Source: Amycolatopsis sp. NBC_01480
GTDB taxonomy: Bacteria > Actinomycetota > Actinomycetes > Mycobacteriales > Pseudonocardiaceae
NCBI RefSeq assembly: GCF_036227205.1
Contig: NZ_CP109442.1
Span: 8,680,001 to 8,744,000, forward strand
Length of the DNA stretch: 64,000 bases
Direction: 5' to 3'
Part shown: positions 1 to 11,200 of the stretch, in pieces
How the letters are laid out: the number at the start of each line of letters is the position of its first letter
How positions within the stretch are numbered: the first letter of the stretch is position 1
Made by a program: the position numbers and the translations under genes
The notes under the pieces: generated by a model
Told to the model about the DNA's origin: nothing
The model's input: only the letters and a program-made list of their open reading frames with translations
The model's database searches: none

Positions 1-3000
1 GTCGGCGGCGAGCCGGTTGCGCAGTTCGACCGCGGTCAGCGAGGTCATGCCGAGTTCGATGAACCCGCGTTCGGACTCGACGTCGTCCGGCGAACCGTGG
101 CCGAGCACCGCGGCGACGTGGCGATTCACCAGTCCCAGCGCCAAGTTCTCCTGCTCGGCCGCGCTCAGCCCGGCCAGCCGGTCGAGCAGACTGGGCCTTT
201 CCGTGCGGCCGGCTTCGCCGCTCGCCCGGCGCACGGAGGCCCGCACGAGCCCCCGGAACAGCGACGGGACGGCGTCGCGGGCGATCGACCGCAGCTCCAG
301 CGGCGCCGTGACCACCAGCGCGTCGTCCACAGTGGACGCCAGGTCGAACAGCCCGAGGCCCTGCTCGGCCGTCATGGCGAGCACGCCCTCACGGCGGAAC
401 CGGGCGAGGTCGGTTTCGTCGAGCTGTCCGGTGAGTTCGCTGCGCTGGGCCCAGAAACCCCAGGCCAGCGAGGTGGCGGGCAGCCCGCTGACCCGGCGTT
501 GCTGGGCCAGCGCGTCGAGGAAGGTGTTCGCCGCCGCGTAGTTGGCCTGGCCGACCGCGCCGGAAACGCCGGAGAACGAGGAGAACAGCACAAACGCCGA
601 CAGGTTCAGCTCGCGGGTCAGCTCGTGGAGGTTGAGCGCCGCGTCCACCTTGGGTTCGAGCACCTTGTCGACGCGTTCGCCGGTCAGCGCGTCGAGCACC
701 CCGTCGTCGAGCACACCGGCCAGGTGGACGACGCTGCTCAGCGGGTGCTCGGCGGGAATCCCGGCCAGCACTCCGGCCAGCTCGTCACGGTTCGCGGTGT
801 CGCACGAGACGATCTCGACCGCGGCGCCGAGCCCGGTCAGCTCGTCCCGAAGCTCGCTGGCGCCGGTGGCGTCCAGGCCGCGCCGGCTGGTCACCAGCAG
901 GCGGCGGACCCCGCGCTTGCCGACGAGATGACGGCAGAGCAGCGCGCCCAAGGTGCCGGTGCCTCCCGTGACGAGCACGGTGCCGGAGCCGGTGGGGTCG
1001 AGCTGCCAGCCCGTGGACTCTTCCGCCGCCTCCGCCCGGACGAGCCGCGGGACGATCGCGGCGCCGCACCGGACGGCGAGCTGCGGTTCATCGGCGGCGA
1101 CGGCATCGGCGACCGCGGCGACAAGTGCCTTCGCGGAGCTGTCTTCCTCGTCGGTGTCGACCAGGGTGATCCGGCCGGGGTTCTCGGACTGGGCCGAGCG
1201 CACCAGGCCCCAGACGCCCGCGTCGGCCAGCCCGGCGACGCTCTCGTCCGATGCGGCGGCCACCGCCTGGCGGGTCAGCACCACCAGGCGGGAGCCGTCG
1301 AACCGGGGCTCGCGCAGGAAGGTCTGCACCGCAGCCAGGATGTCGCGGACCGAACTGTGGGCGGCTGCGGCGATATCGCCGGACGGCTCCGAAGCGACGG
1401 GCAGCAGGACCAGATCCGGCACCGGCTCCCCCGCCGTACCGAGTTCGTCGAGGCTCGGCACCGCCGCCACCGGGACCCCGGCACGTTCCACAGTGGACAC
1501 AGTGGACATCGCGCGGCCGGTGCCGACGACCGCCCAGTGGCCCTCCGGCTCGGCGGCTCCGACGGGGGCCGGGACCCACTGGACCTGGAACAGGGCATCG
1601 CGGTGGGCCGGTCCGGCGGGCGCGAGCTGATCCGCGGAGATCGTTCCCCGGCGGACCGAGGCCACGGTGAGCACTCGGGCACCGGTCAGGTCTTCGGCCG
1701 CGACGGACAGGCCGCCTTGGCCGTCCGGCGAGAGGCGCAGGCGCAGCGCGGTCGCGCCCGTGGCATGCACCTCGGCCCCGTGCCAGCTCGACGGCAGGCC
1801 CAGGTCGCCCGCCGTCGCCAGACCGGCGGCCAGCGCGGTCTGCAGGAGCGCCGGGTGCACGGCGAACCGGGCCGCTGCCGGATGAAGGTCCGAGGGGAGT
1901 TCGGTTTGCACGAACAGGTCTTCCTCTCGCCGCCACACCTCGACGACGTTCCGGAACGCGGGCCCGGGCTGGTGCCCGGCCGTCTCCGCTGCCGCAAGGA
2001 ACTCGTCGACGTCGACCCGCTCCGCGCCTTCCGGCGGCCAGGGCGCGGATCCGGTGGGGGCGGCGGCCGTCGCCGACATCGTCGCAGTGGCATGACAAAT
2101 CCACGGCCCGTCGCTCCGGGAGTACACCGCCACGGCCTGGCGAGCGGATCCCGCGGGCGGCTCGGTGTCCGCGGTGGCCCCGGCGACGACCTGCACCTGG
2201 ACGGAGTCGCGCCCGTTCAGGACCAGCGGCCGGTGCACGGTCAGCTCGTCGATCACGCCGCAGCCGGCCTCGTCGCCCGCCCGCACCGCCCACTCGGCGA
2301 ACGCGGTGTCCGGGACCACGACCGAGCCCAGCACGACGTGGTCGCCGAGCCACGGGTGCGACTTCAGCCCGATCCGGCCGGTGAGCACCACCCCGTCGGT
2401 GTCGGCCCGGCCCAGCGCGGCACCCAGCATCGGATGGTCCGCCGGCTCCAGGCCGAGGTCGGCCGCGTTCGCCGAGCCCTCCGCCGGCTCGAGCCAGTGC
2501 CGTTCGCGCTGGAAGGCGTACGTGGGCAGGTCGACGCGGCTGCCGCCGGCGACGAGGTCGCGCCAGTCGACGCGCACGCCGTGGACGTGGGCCTCGGCCA
2601 GCGCGGTGAGCAGCCGGGCGCGGCCGCCGTCGTCACGTCGCAACGAGCCGAGCACCACGGCCTCGGTCGCGCCGGCGGAGTCGATCGTGTCCTGCAAACC
2701 GGCGGCCAGCACCGGATGCGGGGACGCCTCGATGAACACGTCGTGCCCGCCGCCGAGCAGCGAACGCACCGCTGCCTCCAGCTGGACGGTGCCGCGGAGG
2801 TTGCGGAACCAGTACTCGGCGCCGAGTTCGGCGGTGTCGATCCAGTCGCCGGTGACAGTGGAGAAGAACGGCACGCCGCAGCTGCGCGGCTCGATCGGCG
2901 CGAGCGTCGAGGCCAGTTCGTCGCGCAGGGCGTCGACATGCGCCGAGTGGGACGCGTAGTCCACCGCGATCCGCTTGGCCCGCACGCCCTCGGCCTGGCC

Positions 3001-5214
3001 GGACTCGATCAGCTCGTCCAGCGCGGAGACGTCACCGGAGACGACCACAGTGGACGGTCCGTTGACCGCGGCGACGGAGACCTTGCCGTCCCAGCGCCTC
3101 AGGCGTTCCTCGACGTCTTCGTGGCTCGCGGTCACCGACACCATGCCGCCGTGCCCGGACAGCGTCCGCGCGATGGCCTGGCTGCGGACGGCGACGATCC
3201 GTGCACCGTCCGAAAGGGACAGTCCACCCGCGACGCAGGCAGCGGCGATCTCGCCTTGCGAGTGGCCGATCACCGCGGCGGGCTCGACGCCGTGGGCGCG
3301 CCAGACCGCGGCCAGCGAGACCATCATCGCCCAGAGCGCGGGCTGCGCCACGTCGACCCGACCGAGGTCGGCCGCGTCCTCGTCACCGCGCAGCACCGCG
3401 GTCAGCGACCAGTCGGTGAAGGGCCGCAACGCTTCTTCGCACTCCGCGATCCGCGCGGCGAAGGCCGGTGACGCCGTGAGGAGTCCGGCGCCCATGCCCG
3501 TCCATTGGGAGCCCTGACCGGGGAAGACCAGGACGGCTCCGCGCGTGCGGGCGGCGGAGCCGACGGCGAGGCCGGGCGCCGGGTCACCGTCGGCGAGCGC
3601 CCGCACCCCGGCGAGCAGAGCTTCGCGGCCGGTGCCGACGACGACTGCCCGGCGGTCCAGCGACGCACGGGTGGTGGCCAGCGAGAACGCCGTGTCGGCC
3701 GGTCCCTGGTCCGGTGCTTCGGCGAGATGGGCGAGCAGGGACCGCGCCTGGGCCCGGAGCCCGCGCTCGGTGCGGCCGGACAGCAGCCAGGGCAGGACGA
3801 CGTCTTCCCCGGCGGCGGCCGGGGCAGCGGCAACCGGGGCGGCGGGGGCCTGCTCCAGGATCACGTGGGCGTTGGTTCCGCTGATGCCGAAGGACGAGAC
3901 GCCGGCGCGGCGCAGGCGGCCGGTCTCCGGCCACTCCCGGCGCTCGGCGAGCACGGAAACCCCGCCGGTCGACCAGTTGACGTGGGTGCTCGGCGCGTCG
4001 ACGTGCAGGGTGGGCGGCAGCACCCCGTGCCGCATCGCCATGATCATCTTGATCACGCCCGCCGCGCCGGCCGCGCCCTGGGTGTGCGCGAGGTTGGACT
4101 TGATCGAGCCGATCCACAAGGGACGATCGGGGTCACGGCCGGGCCCGTACACCGCGAGCAGCGCCTGGGCCTCGATCGGGTCGCCGAGGGTGGTCCCGGT
4201 GCCGTGCCCCTCGACGGCGTCGATGTCGGCCGGGGTGAGCCCCGCGTTGGCGAGCGCGGCCTTGATCACGCGCTGCTGGGAAAGCCCGTTCGGCGCGGTG
4301 AGGCCGTTCGACGCGCCGTCGGAGTTGACCGCGCCGCCGCGCAGCACGGCCAGCACCTCGTGGCCGTGGCGCTGCGCGTCGGAAAGCCGCTCCACCACCA
4401 GGACGCCGACGCCCTCGGACCAGCCGGTGCCGTCGGCCGCGTCCGCGAACGACTTGCACCGCCCGTCCGGCGCGAGCCCGCCCTGGCGGGTGAACTCGAC
4501 GAACCCGGACGGGGTCGCCATGATCGTCACCCCGCCCGCCAGCGCGAGCGAGCATTCCCCGTTACGCAGGGCCTGCGCCGCCAGCTGCAGCGAAACCAGC
4601 GAAGACGAGCAGCCGGTGTCGATGGTGACCGAAGGGCCCTCGAAGCCGAACGCGTAGGAGACCCGGCCCGACAGCACGCTCGCGAGCAGGCCGGTGGCCG
4701 CGTGGGCATCCGCTTCCGCCCCCGCGTTCGCCACCAGCTCGCCGTAGTCCTGGCCGGTGGTGCCGACGAACACGCCGGTCCGGCTGCCGTGCAACGACTG
4801 CGGGTCGATCCCGGCGCGTTCGAGCGCTTCCCACGACGTCTCCAGCAGGACACGCTGCTGCGGGTCCATCGCCGCCGCCTCGCGCGGGGAGATGCCGAAG
4901 AACCCGGCGTCGAAATCCGCGACGCGGTCGAGGAAGCCGCCCTCGGTCGCGCCGCTGCGGTTCCGGCCTTCGCCGCCGAGCGCGTCGAAGTCCCAGCCGC
5001 GGTCGTCGGGGAAGCCGCCGACCGCGTCGCGGCCCTGCTCGACCAGGTTCCACAGTGCCTCGGGCGAGGTCACCCCGCCGGGGAACCGGCACCCGATGCC
5101 GACGATGGCCATCGGCTCGACCGCGGCGGCGACCAGCTGCTCGTTCTGCCGGCGGAGGCGCTCGACCTCTTTGAGCGACTTCCGCAGGGCCTCGACATAG
5201 GGCTCGTCCGTCAT
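1..5214 (-). CDS. Type I PKS (PKS3), one module KS-AT-DH*-KR-ACP, 3' end beyond the left edge
   Basis: The ATG at 5214 follows GGGAG and lies 16 bases after the PKS2 stop, so the two are probably cotranscribed. The first 1738 codons are present and the window ends inside the ACP. Domains in order: coiled N-terminal docking segment (about 1-30, [12 protein letters not shown]); KS with active Cys202 in a TGCSSS context (usually TACSSS); AT with Ser652 in GHSQGE and a YASH motif, predicting methylmalonyl-CoA; DH with His959 in an intact HxxxGxxxxP motif, but the catalytic Asp of the [10 protein letters not shown] region replaced by Gln1125 (LLQTALAA), so dehydration is probably lost; KR with TGGTGTLG, an LDD motif (B-type, D-hydroxyl) and Tyr1559; ACP with Ser1725 in GMTSL instead of GFDSL. 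No ER lies between DH and KR. The expected product is a 2-methyl-3-hydroxy extension. Further modules may follow outside the window. Confidence 0.95.
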   Translation of the reverse strand, partial: MTDEPYVEALRKSLKEVERLRRQNEQLVAAAVEPMAIVGIGCRFPGGVTSPEALWNLVEQGRDAVGGFPDDRGWDFDALGGEGRNRSGATEGGFLDRVADFDAGFFGISPREAAAMDPQQRVLLETSWEALERAGIDPQSLHGSRTGVFVGTTGQDYGELVANAGAEADAHAATGLLASVLSGRVSYAFGFEGPSVTIDTGCSSSLVSLQLAAQALRNGECSLALAGGVTIMATPSGFVEFTRQGGLAPDGRCKSFADAADGTGWSEGVGVLVVERLSDAQRHGHEVLAVLRGGAVNSDGASNGLTAPNGLSQQRVIKAALANAGLTPADIDAVEGHGTGTTLGDPIEAQALLAVYGPGRDPDRPLWIGSIKSNLAHTQGAAGAAGVIKMIMAMRHGVLPPTLHVDAPSTHVNWSTGGVSVLAERREWPETGRLRRAGVSSFGISGTNAHVILEQAPAAPVAAAPAAAGEDVVLPWLLSGRTERGLRAQARSLLAHLAEAPDQGPADTAFSLATTRASLDRRAVVVGTGREALLAGVRALADGDPAPGLAVGSAARTRGAVLVFPGQGSQWTGMGAGLLTASPAFAARIAECEEALRPFTDWSLTAVLRGDEDAADLGRVDVAQPALWAMMVSLAAVWRAHGVEPAAVIGHSQGEIAAACVAGGLSLSDGARIVAVRSQAIARTLSGHGGMVSVTASHEDVEERLRRWDGKVSVAAVNGPSTVVVSGDVSALDELIESGQAEGVRAKRIAVDYASHSAHVDALRDELASTLAPIEPRSCGVPFFSTVTGDWIDTAELGAEYWFRNLRGTVQLEAAVRSLLGGGHDVFIEASPHPVLAAGLQDTIDSAGATEAVVLGSLRRDDGGRARLLTALAEAHVHGVRVDWRDLVAGGSRVDLPTYAFQRERHWLEPAEGSANAADLGLEPADHPMLGAALGRADTDGVVLTGRIGLKSHPWLGDHVVLGSVVVPDTAFAEWAVRAGDEAGCGVIDELTVHRPLVLNGRDSVQVQVVAGATADTEPPAGSARQAVAVYSRSDGPWICHATATMSATAAAPTGSAPWPPEGAERVDVDEFLAAAETAGHQPGPAFRNVVEVWRREEDLFVQTELPSDLHPAAARFAVHPALLQTALAAGLATAGDLGLPSSWHGAEVHATGATALRLRLSPDGQGGLSVAAEDLTGARVLTVASVRRGTISADQLAPAGPAHRDALFQVQWVPAPVGAAEPEGHWAVVGTGRAMSTVSTVERAGVPVAAVPSLDELGTAGEPVPDLVLLPVASEPSGDIAAAAHSSVRDILAAVQTFLREPRFDGSRLVVLTRQAVAAASDESVAGLADAGVWGLVRSAQSENPGRITLVDTDEEDSSAKALVAAVADAVAADEPQLAVRCGAAIVPRLVRAEAAEESTGWQLDPTGSGTVLVTGGTGTLGALLCRHLVGKRGVRRLLVTSRRGLDATGASELRDELTGLGAAVEIVSCDTANRDELAGVLAGIPAEHPLSSVVHLAGVLDDGVLDALTGERVDKVLEPKVDAALNLHELTRELNLSAFVLFSSFSGVSGAVGQANYAAANTFLDALAQQRRVSGLPATSLAWGFWAQRSELTGQLDETDLARFRREGVLAMTAEQGLGLFDLASTVDDALVVTAPLELRSIARDAVPSLFRGLVRASVRRASGEAGRTERPSLLDRLAGLSAAEQENLALGLVNRHVAAVLGHGSPDDVESERGFIELGMTSLTAVELRNRLAAD

Positions 5215-5230
5215 CAGTTCCACTCCCGCG

Positions 5231-8200
5231 TCAGTTCGTGGTGCTCTCGGCGGCCAGCCGGAGCAGGCTCGCGGCGTCCATGTCGTCGATCGAGCCCGGG
5301 CCGCCGGGCACCGGGCCGCTCTCGCGGCTGCGTTCGTTCGGGCCCTCGCCGGACAGGCTGAGCAGCATGTCCAGCAGCCCCGACTGCTGCAGCCGGCTGA
5401 TCGGGATGGCCGCCAAGGCCTGCCGTACCGCGGTTTCCTCGTCGTCGGCCGGCTCGCCGCCGCCGTCCGGAAGAATTTCGGCGAGCAGGTGGCTGCTCAG
5501 CGCCTGGGGCGTCGGGTAGTCGAAGACCAGCGCGCCGGGCAGGGCCAGCCCGGTCAGTGCGGTCAGCCGGTTGCGCAGGGCCACCGCCACCACCGAGTTG
5601 AGCCCGAGTTCGCGGAACGCGCGATCGGCGGGCACGGCCTCCGCCGAGCCGAGGGCCGCCGCCACCTCCGCGCGGACGACCTCCAGCAGCACGCGGCCGC
5701 GTTCGGCGTTCGGCAGATCGAGCAGGCGCCGCTTCAGCGCGGGCTCTTCGGCGGCGTCCGGGGTGTCCGCGACGGTGGCCGCCTCGGGCAGCGCGGCCAG
5801 CAGCGGGCTCGGCCGCAGCGCGGTGAACTGCGGGGCGAAGCGTGCCCAGTCGACGTCCGCGACCGTCAGCGTGGTTTCGCCGTCGTCGATCGCCCGGCCG
5901 AGCGCGGAGATCGCCAGGTCCGGGTCCATCGCGCTGACCCCGGCACGGCGGAACTCGTCCTGGGCGCCGGTTTCGGCCGCCATCCCGATCCCGGCCCAGG
6001 AGCCCCACGACACCGACGTCGCCGGAATTCCTTCGGCGGCCCGGAGTTCGGCCAGGCCGTCGAGGTAGGCGTTCGCCGCCGCGTAACCCGGCTGCCCGCC
6101 GCTGCCCCAGATCCCGGCGCCGGAGGAGAACACCACGAACGTTTCGAGGTCGTCAGTGAGTTCGTGGAGGTTCCACGCGCCGGCCGTCTTCGCCCGGAGC
6201 ACGGTGGCGAGTCCGTCCGGAGTCAGCTCGTCGACCGGGTTGTCGTCGGGGACGCCTGCGGCGTGGAACACCGCGGTCAGCGGGAACTCCGCCGGGATCC
6301 GCGACAGCAATTCCGTCACGGCGATGCGGTCACCGACGTCACAGGCTGCCACGGTCACTTGAGCCCCCTCGCTCTCCAATTCGGCACGCAGTTCCTCGAC
6401 ACCCGGCGCCTGCGGTCCGCGGCGTCCGGCCAGCACGACGTGGTCGGCGCCGTTCGAGGCGACCCAACGGGCCACTCGGGCGCCCAGACCGCCGGTGCCA
6501 CCGGTGATCAGCACGGTCCCGTGTGGACGACGCGTGGCGGAGCGTTCGGAGCTCGCCGGAGCGTGGACCAGCCGTCGGCCGAATACGCCCGAAGGACGGA
6601 GCGCCACCTGGTCTTCGTTGTCCACACCGGACAGCACCGTGGCCAACCGGGCCGCTGCACTGCCGTCGAGCACCTCGGGCAGGTCGATCAGGCCACCCCA
6701 GCGCGACGGGTGTTCGAGGGCCGCGACCCGGCCGAAGCCCCACAGCGCGGCCTGGACCGGCCGCACCGTGTCCGAGCCGACGGCCACCGCACCGCGCGTC
6801 ACGCACCACAGCGGTGCGTCGACCTCCAGGTCGCCCAGTGCCTGCACCAAGCTGACGGTGCCGGCAAGGCCCCGCGGCACGTCGGCAAGCGGTTCCTCGA
6901 CGAGACCGAGCAGCGAAACGATGCCCGCCGGAGTGACCCCGTCGAGTGCGGATTTGACTTGCCCGGCAACGAGTCCGCGGCCGTCAGCGGTGATCACCTG
7001 ACGCACGACAGCCGCCCCGGCCGCCGTGAGCGCGGCCGCCACCTCGTCGCCGAGTTGGGTATCGGCAGGCTCGGCCAGCAGCCAGGTGCCGCTGAGCCGA
7101 GCGTCGCCGACGGTCAGCGGGGTCCACTGGACGCGGTAACGCCAGCCGTCGACTGTCGACCGCTGCTCCGACCGCGCGTGCCAGGCCGAGATCGCCGGGA
7201 GCACCGTCTCGAGGGCGGCGAACTCGTCATCGAGGGACAGCTCCCCCGCCAGCGATTTCACGTCACCGCTGCGGACCAGGTCCCAGAACTCCGAGTCCAT
7301 CGCGGTCCCGGCCGGTGCGGCCGGCGCCTGATCCGCCCAGAACCGGCGGCGCTGGAAGGCGTAGGTGGGCAGGCCGACCGTCCGCGGCTCGCCCGCGGCG
7401 AACACGGCCGTCCAGTCGACCGGCACCCCGTGGACGTGCGCCTCGGCGAGCGAGGTCAGGAACCGCCTGGTGCCGCCTTCGTCCCGGCGCAGCGAGCCGA
7501 GCACCGCGCCCGGGTCGCCGCCCGTGGACTCGACGGTCTCCTGAACGCCGCCGAGCAGGACCGGGTGGGGACTGGCCTCGATGAACACGTCGTGCCCGTC
7601 GGCCAGCAGCGCGCGGGTCGCCCGTTCGAGCTGGACCGTCTGCCGGAGGTTGGTGTACCAGTACTCGGCGCCGACTTCGGCGGTGTCGAGCTTCGCGCCG
7701 GAGACCGTCGAGTAGAACGGGACGCTCGAAGCTCGCGGCCGGATCGGGCCGAGGACCCGCAGCAGTTCCTCGCGGACGGCCTCGACCTGCGGGCCGTGCG
7801 AGGCGTAGTCCACGACGATCCGGCGGGCACGCACCTCCTGGCGCGCGCATTCCGCGAGCACCGCGTCGAGCGCGGCAGGCGTCCCGGACACGGCCACCGA
7901 AGACGGTCCGTTCACCGCGGCGAGCGACACGTCGTCGCCCCACGGCGCGAGCAGTTCAGCCACCCGCTCGGCGGACCCGGCGATCGAGACCATCCCGCCG
8001 AGCCCCGAAAGGCTCAGCAGCGCTTGGCTGCGCAACGCGACAACGCGGGCGGCGTCTTCGAGCGACAGCGCGCCGGCCACGTAGGCGGCGGCGATCTCAC
8101 CCTGCGAATGCCCCATCACGGCGGCGGGCTCGATGCCGTGGGCGCGCCAGACCGCGGCCAGCCCCACCATGATCGTGAACAACGCGGGCTGGACGACGTC

Positions 8201-11200
8201 GACCCGGTCCAGGATCGCCGCGTCGCCGACCCCCGCGACCACGTCGTACACCGGCCAGTCCACCAACGGTGCGAGGGCGTCGGCGCAGGCCCGCACGCTC
8301 TCGTCGAAGACCGGCGAGGTGGCCAGGAGCTCGCGGCCCATCCCCCACCACTGCGAGCCCTGCCCGGGGAAGACGAACACCGGCCGGCTCTCGCTGCCGG
8401 CCTTGCCGACAACCACAGACGCGGACGGGCCGTCGGACGCGAGCGCCGCCAGGCCGTCCAGGAACTCCTGCCGGGTTTCACCGAGCACGGCGGCCCGATG
8501 CGCCAGCGGTGATCGGGTCGTGGCCAATGACCAGCCGACGTCGACCGGCACCAGGCCGGATCCTCCGTCCACAAAGGATCGCAACCGCGCCGCCTGCTCC
8601 CGCAGCGCGGGCTCGGACGCCGCCGAGAGCACCCACGGCAGGACCCCGGTGGTCTCGGCCCGCGGCGTCGGCTCGTCGACGGCCGGGGCCTGCTCGAGGA
8701 TCACGTGGGCGTTGGTGCCGCTGATGCCGAACGAGGACACCGCCGCGCGACGGGGACGGTCCAGCTCCGGCCACGCCGTCTTTTCGGTGAGCAGTTCCAC
8801 CGCGCCCGCGGCCCAGTCGACGTGTGAGGTCGGCTCGTCCGCGTGCAGCGTCTTCGGCATCACGCCCGCGCGCAGCGACAGCACCGTCTTGATCACCCCG
8901 CCGACGCCGGACGCCGCCTGGGCGTGGCCGAGGTTCGACTTGAGCGAGCCCAGCCTCAGCGGGCGCTCACGGTCCTGGCCGTAGGTGGCCAGCAACGCCT
9001 GCGCCTCGATCGGGTCGCCGAGCTTGGTGCCGGTGCCGTGGGCTTCGACGAGGTCGACGTCCGCTGTGGACAGTCCGGCGTCGGCCAGAGCCGCGCGGAT
9101 CACCCGTTGCTGCGACGGGCCGTTCGGGGCGGTCAGGCCGTTGGACGCGCCGTCGGAGTTCATCGCGGCACCGCGGACCACGGCCAGCACCTCGTGGCCC
9201 TGGCTCCGCGCCACCGAAAGCCGTTCCAGCACGAGCATGCCGACGCCTTCGGACCAGCCGGTGCCGTTGGCCTCCTCGGAGAACGCGCGGCACCGGCCGT
9301 CCGGGGACAGGCCGCCCGCGCGGGCGAACTCGCTGAAGCTGTCGGAAGTCGCCATCACGGTCACACCACCGGCGAGCGCCATCGCGCACTCGCCGCTGCG
9401 CAGCGAACGCACCGCCATGTGCAGCGCGACCAGCGAGGAAGAGCACGCGGTGTCGACCGTGACCGAGGGCCCTTCCAGACCGAGGGTGTACGACAGCCGG
9501 CCGGACATCACGCTGGAGGTGTTGCCGGTGAGGATCAGCCCTTCCAGATCCGCGGCCGCGCTGCCCAGCGTCTCGGTGTAGTGGGTGTGGCTGGCGCCGA
9601 CGAACACGCCCGCGGGACGCCCCTTGAGCGTGTGCGCCGCGATGCCCGCGCTCTCCAGGGCCTGCCAGGTGGTTTCCAGCAGCAGCCGCTGCTGCGGGTC
9701 CATCGCCAGCGCCTCGCGCGGGGCGATCCCGAAGAACTCGGCGTCGAAATCGGCGACGTCGTAGAGGAAGCCGCCTTCGCGCGTTTCGCTGCTGCCGGGG
9801 CCGCCACTGGCGAGCTGGTCGAGGTCCCAGCCGCGGTTGGTGGGGAACCCCGAGATGGCGTCGGTGCCGGAGTCGACCAGCTGCCAGAGGTCTTCCGGGG
9901 ACTGGACGCCACCCGGGAAACGGCAGCTCATGCCCACGATGACCACAGGGTCTTCGGCCTGGCCACCTGGCTCGGTCACGGCCGCCGGCGGCTCGGGCTC
10001 GGAGGTGCCGACGAGTTCGCCGAGCAGGAATTCGGCCAGCTGCGCGGGTGTCGGGTAGTCGAACACCAGCGTCGACGGGAGCCGCAGGCCGGTGATCTCG
10101 GTCAGCCGGTTGCGCAGCTCGACGGCGGTCAGCGAGTCGAAGCCGTGCTGGCGGAACCCTTGCCGCACATCGATCGACCCGGACGACGAGTGCCCGAGCA
10201 CTGCGGCGGCGTCGTTGCGCACGAGGTCGACCAGGAAGCGCAGGCGTTCCGCGGGGGCGAGGCCGGCGAGCTGGGCCGCGAACGTCGAAGCCGCTCCGGT
10301 GGACGAGGTTTTCGCCGCCGTGCGGCGAGCGCCGCCGGCCAGCCCGCGCATCAGCGGCTGGAGGTCGGTCTGCGACCGCAGGGCCCGCGCGTTGATCCGC
10401 ATCGCGACGACCAGCGGCTCGTCGGCGGCCACCGCGGCGTCGAACAGGGCCAGGCCCTGCGCCGCGGTCACCGGCGGAAGCCCGGCGTTGTCCATCCGGC
10501 GGATGTCGAGGTCGGTCAGCCCCGCGGTCATGCCGCTGCTCTGTGCCCACGGCCCCCAGGCGATCGACGTCGCCGGCAGGCCCTCGCGCTTGCGTTGCTG
10601 CGCAAGGGAATCGAGGAAGGCGTTCGCCGCGGCGTAGTTGCCCTGCCCCGGGCTGCCCATCACCCCGGCGACCGAGGAGAACACGACAAACGCCGCGAGA
10701 GGCAGGCCGCGGGTGGCTTCGTGCAGGTGCCAGGCGGCGTCGACCTTCGGCCGCAGCACGCCGTCCAGGCGCTCCGGCGTCAGCGACTCGACGAGTCCGT
10801 CGTCGAGGACGCCCGCGGTGTGGATCACGGCGGTCAGCGGACGCAACGCGGGGATACCGGCCAGCAGGGCGGCGACGGCGTCACCGTCGGAGCTGTCGCA
10901 CGCGGCGATCGTCACCTCGGCGCCGTAGGAGACCAGTTCGTCACGCAGTTCGGGCGCGCCCGGCGAGTCCGGGCCGCGACGGCTGGTCAGCAGCAGGTGC
11001 CGCACGCCGTGCTCGGTGACCAGGTGCCGGGCGAGCCGGCTGCCCAGCCCGCCGGTGCCGCCGGTGATCAGCACGGTGCCTTCGGCGTCCCAGCCGCGCG
11101 GCATCGTCAGCACGATCTTGCCGACGTGCTTGGCCTGGCTCATGTGGCGGAAGGCGTCCCGCGCGCGCCGGACGTCCCAGGTCGTCACCGGCAGCGGCGT

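Noticed and set aside
97..3471. Long open frames on the plus strand opposite the PKS genes (also 5489-8512, 8843-12919, 17394-22802, 25926-29906, 45186-49361)
   Set aside because: They are complements of strongly biased GC-rich PKS codons, give Arg/Gly/Pro/Ala-rich proteins with no recognisable domain, and overlap genes with complete domain series.
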